This document shows positions 1 to 5,316 of a DNA stretch of 8,458 bases, one piece after another; position 1 is the stretch's first letter; each line of letters begins with the position of its first letter. The notes under the pieces were generated by a model, which saw only the letters and a list, made by a program, of their open reading frames with translations, was not told the DNA's origin and ran no database searches. This DNA is from CAZJOD01 sp964547525. GTDB taxonomy: Bacteria > Bacillota > Clostridia > JAAYHZ01. Location of the stretch: positions 1-8,458 of the forward strand of contig CAZJOD010000155.1 in the NCBI GenBank assembly GCA_964547525.1, in the 5' to 3' direction. Position numbers and translations under genes: made by a program.

Positions 1-161
1 CCTGAAATTCGATCTAAAAAAATTTCAACCGATTCTCTTTTTTCATTTATAAAAATAATTTTGTCGATTGTGAGAAGAAGCCTTCCAATGCCGATTTTTT
101 TGGGGACTCCAACCCTTGTTCCTTTATAAAAAATACAGTCGTTATAATCAAATATATTTAT
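1..161 (-). pseudogene. In-frame C-terminal continuation of the acyltransferase after its TAA stop (partial)
   Basis: Seen: read on the minus strand in the same frame as the acyltransferase, the DNA stays open for 53 codons after the TAA at 162-164 and runs off the window edge. The translation begins INIFDYNDCIFYKGTRVG and continues with a basic, Gly-rich turn (VPKKIGIGRLLLT) and alternating beta-like hydrophobic stretches (IIFIN, VEIFLDRIS). There is no ATG, GTG or TTG in this frame, so it cannot start as a separate gene from an ordinary codon. Family knowledge, from memory: many clostridial acyltransferases with this zinc ribbon continue directly after the 'EWnkWQ' segment into a beta-rich, PH-like C-terminal domain starting with an 'iF.D...' motif, which fits. 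Inference: this is the missing C-terminus, cut off by one nonsense codon; a sequencing error or stop readthrough is also possible. The total extent is unknown because the window ends. Confidence 0.6.
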
Positions 162-1061
162 TTAATGGTCATCTATTTTCTCAATGAATTCATATAGCTC
201 TTTGGTCTGCCATTTATTCCATTCAACGGTAGTACTGAATATAGGAGCTACTTTATCATTATGAAAAAATCCTGTTTCGGTATATGTGACAGTATATCCG
301 CAATGAGTGCAATATAATTCATTTTCTTTAGATACTAAAGTTTCCGACAACCTGCACGAAGGACAAGTGAATAGCAAAAGTTCCAATCGTTCGGCACGGT
401 TTTTTGTTACATATTTATACATTACTGTCTTTTGCCATTCATATTCATTGTATTTTAAATTTTCTTCTATTACTGAGTGAATCTTATCTACGCTTAACTT
501 TTTTATCTGATCACTTTTCAAAATCAGACTATAATCTAATAAAACTTTACCTTTTCTTTGTTTTATCGCCCACCTGGGTCCTGCCAGATATGCACCTCTT
601 ATTTTAACAAATATAACAGGTATCTTTAATAATTTAACTAATTTTGCTGTAGAATAGATTGATGTAAGTGATTCTCCATCCCAACATCTGCTGCCTTCCG
701 GGAAAATTCCTATTACACCGTTCCAGTTTCTGACCTTTAAAATGTTTTTTACAGCTTGTGAATCACTCATTGATTTAGTTTTTGGTATTGCTCCGGCTAA
801 TCTTATCAAAACGAATTTTAGCCATTTTTTACGAAAAAAATTGTCATTTGTAACAAATTGAATTGGATGATCTACAAATCTGCTCACAAATATGGGATCC
901 CAATTATTTACGTGATTAGCCAATATTAAATAAGGTGGTTTTAAATCTTTTATAATGCTATTGTTTGCTGTAATTAAATATTGTTTATCCAAATAAACAG
1001 GTAATAACATTCTTGCCAATCGCATGACAGGAAAGCATGGTTTGTATATAGTTTCAGCCAT
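162..1061 (-). CDS. PlsC-family phospholipid/glycerol acyltransferase with C-terminal zinc ribbon
   Basis: Likely transfers an acyl chain to a lysophospholipid or glycerol-phosphate acceptor at the inner face of the membrane (1-acylglycerol-3-phosphate acyltransferase type). Of the 299 residues, about 40-200 form the acyltransferase domain: catalytic HX4D is H50-VNNW-D55 (context ANHVNNWDP) and the acceptor-binding motif is FPEGSR at 120-125. A zinc ribbon follows: C233-PS-C236 and C251-TH-C254, then GYTVTYTETGFF and an EWNKWQ segment near 280-285. The start ATG (1059-1061) is well placed, with AAGGAG at 1068-1073, 6 bases upstream. There is no obvious signal peptide, though residues 10-25 are hydrophobic. 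It is transcribed divergently from the HAD gene. Oddity: the stop TAA (162-164) is followed by a long open stretch in the same frame, so the full-length family form was probably longer and this may be a truncated product. The acyltransferase call is firm; the exact acceptor is not known. Confidence 0.85.
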   Translation of the reverse strand: MAETIYKPCFPVMRLARMLLPVYLDKQYLITANNSIIKDLKPPYLILANHVNNWDPIFVSRFVDHPIQFVTNDNFFRKKWLKFVLIRLAGAIPKTKSMSDSQAVKNILKVRNWNGVIGIFPEGSRCWDGESLTSIYSTAKLVKLLKIPVIFVKIRGAYLAGPRWAIKQRKGKVLLDYSLILKSDQIKKLSVDKIHSVIEENLKYNEYEWQKTVMYKYVTKNRAERLELLLFTCPSCRLSETLVSKENELYCTHCGYTVTYTETGFFHNDKVAPIFSTTVEWNKWQTKELYEFIEKIDDH

Positions 1062-1112
1062 ATAACACTCCTTATAAGGCGTTTTTTAATGTAATAAAGA
1101 CTTTTGTATGAA

Positions 1113-1140
1113 TTTATCATAGCATATGTAAATAAGTCAA
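1113..1140 (-). promoter_or_regulatory. Candidate sigma-A promoter for the acyltransferase gene
   Basis: On the minus strand a TTGACT -35 box (1135-1140) and a GATAAA -10 box (1113-1118) are separated by 16 bases. Transcription would start near 1106, giving a leader of about 45 bases before the ATG. The -35 matches the consensus at five of six positions, the -10 at four. Pattern match only. Confidence 0.4.
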
Positions 1141-1142
1141 TC

Positions 1143-1160
1143 AATATTTATCAAAATATT
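1143..1160. repeat. AT-only inverted repeat between divergent promoters
   Basis: AATATTT (1143-1149), a 4-base spacer ATCA, and AAATATT (1154-1160) form a perfect 7-bp inverted repeat. It lies immediately upstream of the minus-strand -35 box and about 30 bases upstream of the plus-strand -35 box. It could be an operator for a dimeric regulator or an AT-rich UP-like element, but in DNA this AT-rich it could also be chance. Confidence 0.25.
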
Positions 1161-1191
1161 ATGTAGAACCTTTACCGGTACAAAAAAACAG

Positions 1192-1220
1192 TGGAAATTC
1201 TTAAAAGTTTGGTGTATGAT
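1192..1220 (+). promoter_or_regulatory. Candidate sigma-A promoter for the HAD-homocysteine-proline operon
   Basis: TGGAAA (1192-1197, four of six to TTGACA) and TATGAT (1215-1220, five of six to TATAAT) have the ideal 17-base spacer. The predicted start is near 1227, so the leader is only about 25 bases and carries just the GGAG ribosome binding site (1238-1241, 10 bases before the ATG at 1252). An 8-bp palindrome TACCGGTA (1173-1180) lies just upstream; its significance is unknown. Confidence 0.45.
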
Positions 1221-1251
1221 GTAAGATAAAATATTATGGAGTGTTATATCA

Positions 1252-2040
1252 ATGAAATATAAACTGATAGCAGTGGACATAGACGGCACATTGCTTGACT
1301 CCCAAAATAGATTGAGGGAAGAAACCGTACAATCTATTCGAAAGGGGGTGGCAAAAGGCCTGATTTTTACAATTTCTACCGGAAGACCCGTTCAAGGTAT
1401 AAGGGATATTATAAGAATGTTGGATGTTAAAACATCATCCATCACGTATAACGGTGCTATGATAGTATCGGAAAAAGAGGAAATACTGTATAGTTGTACT
1501 TTGAAACCCGAGGATGCAGTTGATATTATTAGGCTGGGTATGGAACGCAAGGTTACCGTAACATTCTGGGCAAACAACGTTTTATATGCCGATCAAATAA
1601 ACGAAACATCCGTATCTTACAGCAAAATATCAGGTTTGCCACCTGTACGATTTGACGACTATAAAAAAATTGCGGTGGAAGGAATTACAAAAATATTATG
1701 GATAAGCACACCGGAAATCATAAACCGACATCAAAATGACGTAGGTATGTATATAAGTGATAATGTTAATTTTCATACTTCCAGACCCATGTTTTTGGAA
1801 TTTGTTGATAAAACCGCATCCAAAGCGTTGGCAATGCAGAAATTAGGGGATATTTACGGTATATCAAAAGATGAGATGATTGCCGTCGGAGACGGATTGA
1901 ACGATATGTCAATGATAGAATTTGCGGGATTAGGAGTAGCAATGGCCAACTCACATCCTGAAATATTAAAAATTGCGGACTATGTGACACTATCAAACGA
2001 TGAAAACGGAGTAGGCCGTGTTATTGATCAATTTATATAG
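1252..2040 (+). CDS. Cof-type HAD-superfamily hydrolase (sugar- or metabolite-phosphate phosphatase)
   Basis: A 262-residue cytoplasmic phosphatase of the HAD IIB (Cof) subfamily. Motif I is DIDGT, with nucleophile D9 and acid/base D11. Motif II is S42 in ISTGRP. The motif III lysine is probably K191 in the KTASKALAM stretch, and motif IV is GDGLNDMSM (D214 and D218 binding Mg2+). The region between about 85 and 185 is the C2-type cap that sets substrate specificity. Length and the closing GVAMANSHPEI...ADYVT...NGVGRVID are typical of the family. Members of this group dephosphorylate diverse small molecules such as sugar phosphates, FMN or pyridoxal phosphate, so no substrate can be assigned. 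It is the first gene of the apparent operon and ends 16 bases before the DUF39 gene. A link to homocysteine or proline synthesis is possible only by position; it could be a passenger. Confidence 0.9.
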   Translation: MKYKLIAVDIDGTLLDSQNRLREETVQSIRKGVAKGLIFTISTGRPVQGIRDIIRMLDVKTSSITYNGAMIVSEKEEILYSCTLKPEDAVDIIRLGMERKVTVTFWANNVLYADQINETSVSYSKISGLPPVRFDDYKKIAVEGITKILWISTPEIINRHQNDVGMYISDNVNFHTSRPMFLEFVDKTASKALAMQKLGDIYGISKDEMIAVGDGLNDMSMIEFAGLGVAMANSHPEILKIADYVTLSNDENGVGRVIDQFI

Positions 2041-2056
2041 CTACGGAGGACTGTAA

Positions 2057-3211
2057 ATGAGTAAAACAATATATGAAATAAATGAAAAAATAAAAGCGGG
2101 AAAAGCTGTAGTCGTTACAGCCGAGGAAGTAATAGAAATCGCAGAACAACAAGGATATAAAAAAGCCGCAGAAACAGTGGATGTTGTAACTACCGGAACA
2201 TTCGGGCCGATGTGTTCTTCCGGTATGTTCATAAACTTCGGGCATTCCGAACCACCTATAAGAATGGCTAAAGTTACATTGAATGATGTACCGGCTTATG
2301 CGGGTTTAGCTGCTGTGGATGCTTACATAGGCGCTACAGAACAATCCTTAAGCAAAGGTAATGAATATGGAGGTGCTCATGTAATTGAAGATATGATTGC
2401 AGGAAAAGACATATCTTTGCACGCAGAGAGCCCCGGAACCGATTGTTATCCCAGAAAATCTATCGATACTATGATCAATAAGGATAATGTAAATCAGGTA
2501 TATCTTTTTAATCCCAGGAATGCTTATCAAAATTATCCTGCAGCGACTAATTCTACAAATAAAACAATATATACATATATGGGAACTTTATTGCCTAATT
2601 ACGGTAATATAACATACAGTACCGCAGGCCAGCTCAGTCCCCTTCTTAATGATCCCGAATACAGAACGATAGGACCGGGTACCAGGATCTTTTTTGGTGG
2701 AAACATAGGATATGTGGCTTGGGAAGGTACTCAGCACAATCCTGAAAGGGAACGGCTGGATAATAAAATTCCTGTATTAGGTGCGGGAACCCTTGCTCTT
2801 ATAGGTGATGTAAGAGGTATGAATACTCAATTCATCAGAGCAGGCGTTTTTCAAAAGTACGGTATAACTTTATATGTAGGTGTAGGTATTCCTATACCTA
2901 TTATTGATGAAGATATTCTTGCAAAAACCGCTGTAAAAGATGAAGAAATATATACCCGTATTGTTGATAAATCAGGTAAAGAAAATCTGGATTTTTTGGT
3001 GAACTATAAGCAGTTAAGAAGCGGGCAAATAGATTTTAAAGGAAAAAAGGTCAATACGGCACCTTTAACCAGTCTTGTGAAATCAAGAACCATTGCTAAA
3101 ACGTTAAAAGAATGGATTATTAAAGGAGATTTCACATTAACTGAAAAAATTATTGACCTACCGATGCATACCAAAGTAAATAAATTAGAAGTCAGGGGGA
3201 TACAGGAATGA
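2057..3211 (+). CDS. DUF39/HcyBio protein: L-aspartate semialdehyde sulfurtransferase, catalytic subunit
   Basis: Family known from Methanosarcina acetivorans (MA1821) and sulfate reducers: with a NIL-ferredoxin partner it converts aspartate semialdehyde and reduced sulfur to homocysteine, replacing the O-acylhomoserine route to methionine. Seen: 384 residues with the DUF39 pattern throughout, including TTGTFGPMCSSGMFINFGH (43-61), a conserved-looking GGAHVIEDMIAGK (105-117), and SPGTDCYPRK (125-134). C53 and C130 lie in these two motifs and are the likely sulfur-carrying (persulfide) residues by analogy. Also seen are NPRNAYQNYPAATN, GPGTRIFFGGNIGYVAWEGTQHNP (about 206-229) and GDVRGMNTQF. 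No CBS domains follow, unlike some archaeal members. A strong GGAGG (2045-2049) sits 7 bases before the ATG. The stop overlaps the start of the ferredoxin gene (ATGA at 3208-3211), implying coupled translation of two subunits. Family assignment is firm; the reaction is inferred from homology. Confidence 0.88.
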   Translation: MSKTIYEINEKIKAGKAVVVTAEEVIEIAEQQGYKKAAETVDVVTTGTFGPMCSSGMFINFGHSEPPIRMAKVTLNDVPAYAGLAAVDAYIGATEQSLSKGNEYGGAHVIEDMIAGKDISLHAESPGTDCYPRKSIDTMINKDNVNQVYLFNPRNAYQNYPAATNSTNKTIYTYMGTLLPNYGNITYSTAGQLSPLLNDPEYRTIGPGTRIFFGGNIGYVAWEGTQHNPERERLDNKIPVLGAGTLALIGDVRGMNTQFIRAGVFQKYGITLYVGVGIPIPIIDEDILAKTAVKDEEIYTRIVDKSGKENLDFLVNYKQLRSGQIDFKGKKVNTAPLTSLVKSRTIAKTLKEWIIKGDFTLTEKIIDLPMHTKVNKLEVRGIQE

Positions 3212-3648
3212 AAAAAATCAAGGTTACTTTTGAATTTCCTTCTAACAGTATAAAACAGCCTTTGACTTACCGGCTGATTAAAGATTTTGATTTGATGTTG
3301 AATATTTTGAATGCCGATATCAGTTTGAATCGAACAGGCCGTTTAGTCATGGATTTACAAGGTGAACCTGATAAAGTAGATGCGGCATTAGAATATGTTA
3401 AGGGTATGGGAATCACATATAAGATATTTGACAAGCAAGTTATTTGGAACGAAGAAAAGTGTATCCATTGCGGAGCGTGTACATCGGTATGTCCATCAGG
3501 TGCTTTGATTATGGATAAAGATACTTGGCAATTATTGTTTGATCAAGATAAATGTCTTATATGTGAATTGTGCATTAAGACTTGTCCGCTAGGTGTAATG
3601 GGCCTTAACGGTGACACTTTGTTCACCGATTCTATGAGAAAAGAATAA
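3208..3648 (+). CDS. NIL-domain 2x[4Fe-4S] ferredoxin: L-aspartate semialdehyde sulfurtransferase iron-sulfur subunit
   Basis: A 146-residue partner of the DUF39 protein. Residues 1-75 form a NIL domain (small ferredoxin-like fold, also found on methionine ABC transporter ATPases), starting MKKIKVTFEFPSNS with the IKQPLTYRLIKDFDLMLNILNA-type pattern. Residues 80-130 hold two complete four-cysteine clusters: C85-x2-C88-x2-C91-x3-C95-P and C116-x2-C119-x2-C122-x3-C126-P, each able to bind [4Fe-4S]. In the known system it is thought to supply electrons to reduce the sulfur intermediate (polysulfide or disulfide) formed during homocysteine synthesis. The start ATG overlaps the upstream stop by four bases, the tightest junction in the operon. 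Domain content and gene order match the archaeal MA1821/MA1822 pair. Both clusters look intact. Confidence 0.9.
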   Translation: MKKIKVTFEFPSNSIKQPLTYRLIKDFDLMLNILNADISLNRTGRLVMDLQGEPDKVDAALEYVKGMGITYKIFDKQVIWNEEKCIHCGACTSVCPSGALIMDKDTWQLLFDQDKCLICELCIKTCPLGVMGLNGDTLFTDSMRKE

Positions 3649-3694
3649 TATAAACAATCGACTGAAGCAACACAATGATTGGTGACTGAAAGCT

Positions 3695-4429
3695 ATGGAT
3701 GATAAGTATGTAGAACGGACATATCGTAATCAATTAAAAAATGAAAGATTGGTTTATTTTAATGTAACGGTTAAGCAGACCGACTTATGGATAGGCGCAT
3801 GTAAGAATTTATACGACCGTGCTTTAAAATCGATTCTTAAATGTCGAAGTATTATAGAGGCGTACGCTTTGAAATATCCTGAATTTATAACATCATTTTC
3901 ACCGGTAAAAGCTGCACCGAATGCACCTTTAATTATTAGAAAGATGTGTTCGGCCGCTTTTTCTGCGGATGTGGGTCCTATGGCTTCAGTGGCGGGTGCA
4001 ATCAGTGAATCGGTGGGTTTGGATCTAATGAAGTATACCGATGAAGTTATTGTTGAAAATGGTGGAGATATATATGTTAATTGTAAGAATGATATCAAAA
4101 CCGGTATATTTGCAGGCGAGTCACCTTTTAGTGATAAGTTTGCCATCACAATTAAGAGTACCGATATGCCAATGGGGATTTGCACATCCTCCGGTACAAT
4201 AGGTCCGTCGGTTAGTTTCGGTAAAAGTGATGCGGTTGTTATTCTGTCTAAAAGCACATATTTGGCCGATGCCGCTGCAACATCAGTTGCAAACAGGGTA
4301 GCATCCGTAGACGATATAGAAAAAGCGATTGAATATGCAAAAACTATAAAAGGTGTTGCAGGTGTTGTTGTGGTTTGTGGGAATAAAATAGGGGCTTGGG
4401 GTAAAGTTGAGTTGGCCCCTTGGAATTAA
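3695..4429 (+). CDS. UPF0280 (COG2122, ApbE-like) protein, third homocysteine-synthesis component
   Basis: A 244-residue member of UPF0280, related in fold to ApbE flavin transferases. Seen: RKMCSAAFSADVGPMASVAGAI (83-104), ENGGDIYVN (121-129), GICTSSGTIGPSVSFGKSDA (161-180) and LADAAATSVANRV (190-202), all hallmarks of the family. C163 sits in the CTSSG motif. Known: in Desulfovibrio, genetic data tied this family to homocysteine formation together with the DUF39 and NIL-ferredoxin proteins; its biochemical job is unsettled. Here it lies 46 bases downstream of those two genes, which supports the same role. The start ATG at 3695 is preceded by GGTGA (3681-3685, 9 bases away), a usable match to the 16S tail. 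No signal peptide or lipobox is present, unlike classical exported ApbE, so it should be cytoplasmic. Inference: it may be a maturation factor, sulfur carrier or redox partner. Confidence 0.82.
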   Translation: MDDKYVERTYRNQLKNERLVYFNVTVKQTDLWIGACKNLYDRALKSILKCRSIIEAYALKYPEFITSFSPVKAAPNAPLIIRKMCSAAFSADVGPMASVAGAISESVGLDLMKYTDEVIVENGGDIYVNCKNDIKTGIFAGESPFSDKFAITIKSTDMPMGICTSSGTIGPSVSFGKSDAVVILSKSTYLADAAATSVANRVASVDDIEKAIEYAKTIKGVAGVVVVCGNKIGAWGKVELAPWN

Positions 4430-4434
4430 TGAAA

Positions 4435-4439
4435 GAGGA
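4435..4439 (+). promoter_or_regulatory. Ribosome binding site deciding the proB start
   Basis: GAGGA (4435-4439) lies 6 bases before the ATG at 4446. The longer frame from a TTG at 4407 overlaps the UPF0280 gene, has no such site, and would add 13 residues not expected in ProB. The ATG at 4446 is therefore preferred. Confidence 0.7.
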
Positions 4440-4445
4440 ATTTGC

Positions 4446-5270
4446 ATGGATAATCACAGAGAGAGATTTAAAAACATTAAACGGTTAGTTGTCAAAGTAG
4501 GGACATCCACAATTACTCATGATAACGGGAATTTAAATTTAAGATGCTTGGATAAATTGGGGATGGTTTTATCTGATGTTTTTAATACCGGAATTGAAGT
4601 AATATTGGTTACATCAGGTGCAATAGGTGTGGGTGTAGGGGAAATGCATTTAAAACACCGTCCGGTGACAATAGGCGGAAAACAAGCTGCGGCTGCTGTA
4701 GGACAGTGCGTTCTTATGAACATATATAGTAAGTTTTTCGGTGAATACGGTAAGACTGTAGGACAAATTTTGCTTACAAAAGATATTATTGAAGATGAGG
4801 AACGAAAACAAAATGTTATTAACACATTTAATAATCTTTTTGAACATGGAGTTATACCAATTGTCAATGAAAACGATTCGGTAGCTACAGATGAATTGGA
4901 GTACGGTGAAAAAAAGTTATTCGGCGATAATGATACCATGTCGGCTATAGTAGCATCGGTTGTAAAAGCTGATTTATTAATAATATTATCTGATGTAGAC
5001 GGTTTTTATTCAGGTAATCCGAAAATTGACGATTGCTGTAAAAAAATAGAGAATATTTTTGATATTGATGATAAAATAAAATCATGTGCCGGCGGTAAAG
5101 GGTCCGAATTGGGAACAGGTGGGATGATTACAAAATTAACCGCCGCCAAACTGGTTATGGAAGAAGGTATTGATATGGTATTGGCCAATGGAAGTAATCC
5201 GTTGATTATATATGATATACTGGATGGTAAGAACCTCGGTACGGTTTTTGTGGGAAAACAAAAAGTGTAA
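4446..5270 (+). CDS. proB: Glutamate 5-kinase, short form without PUA domain
   Basis: Phosphorylates L-glutamate with ATP to gamma-glutamyl phosphate, the first step of proline synthesis, in the cytoplasm. The 274-residue protein is an amino-acid kinase domain: KVGTSTIT near residue 18 (phosphate-binding), LVTSGAIGVGVGEM (substrate/ATP loop), the AAAAVGQ helix, QILLT, IPIVNENDSVATDE (glutamate-binding region), FGDNDTMSAIVAS, LIILSDVDGFYSGNP and GKGSELGTGGMITKLTAA (nucleotide-binding). The classical E. coli enzyme is about 367 residues because of a C-terminal PUA domain; this one stops right after the kinase domain, as in many Clostridia. It is 16 bases downstream of the UPF0280 gene and 46 bases before proA, with which it works directly. 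In this family proline feedback control acts through the kinase domain, so inhibition could remain. Confidence 0.95.
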   Translation: MDNHRERFKNIKRLVVKVGTSTITHDNGNLNLRCLDKLGMVLSDVFNTGIEVILVTSGAIGVGVGEMHLKHRPVTIGGKQAAAAVGQCVLMNIYSKFFGEYGKTVGQILLTKDIIEDEERKQNVINTFNNLFEHGVIPIVNENDSVATDELEYGEKKLFGDNDTMSAIVASVVKADLLIILSDVDGFYSGNPKIDDCCKKIENIFDIDDKIKSCAGGKGSELGTGGMITKLTAAKLVMEEGIDMVLANGSNPLIIYDILDGKNLGTVFVGKQKV

Positions 5271-5304
5271 AAGACATATTGGCCATAACAATATAAGATT
5301 ATTT

Positions 5305-5311
5305 AAGGAGG
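5305..5311 (+). promoter_or_regulatory. Ribosome binding site deciding the proA start
   Basis: A perfect AAGGAGG (5305-5311) is 5 bases before the ATG at 5317. This rules out the upstream in-frame ATG at 5212, which lies inside proB and would add 35 unrelated residues. Confidence 0.85.
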
Positions 5312-5316
5312 CTTAT

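Noticed and set aside
162..164. TAA as a recoded sense codon (alternative genetic code)
   Set aside because: TAA serves as the ordinary terminator of UPF0280, proB, proA, the ferredoxin and the PBP gene in this window.
3610..3627. GGTGA...TCACC inverted repeat near the ferredoxin gene end
   Set aside because: Arms of only 5 bp, within coding sequence, and no T-run; not a terminator.
3619..3649. Possible internal promoter before UPF0280 (TTGTTC ... AATAAT)
   Set aside because: The -35 match is only three of six and the spacer is 19 bases, so it is indistinguishable from AT-rich background.
3754..4257. 167-residue open frame on the minus strand opposite UPF0280
   Set aside because: Antisense shadow of a well-supported gene; no family resemblance and no ribosome binding site considered.
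4407..4445. Longer proB start at TTG 4407
   Set aside because: It overlaps the UPF0280 gene, lacks a ribosome binding site and adds residues outside the family pattern; ATG 4446 has GAGGA.
4517..4939. 140-residue minus-strand open frame opposite proB
   Set aside because: Low-complexity Ser/Pro/Thr-rich shadow of the proB codons.
5212..5316. Longer proA start at ATG 5212
   Set aside because: It lies inside proB; AAGGAGG plus ATG 5317 gives the usual ProA length.
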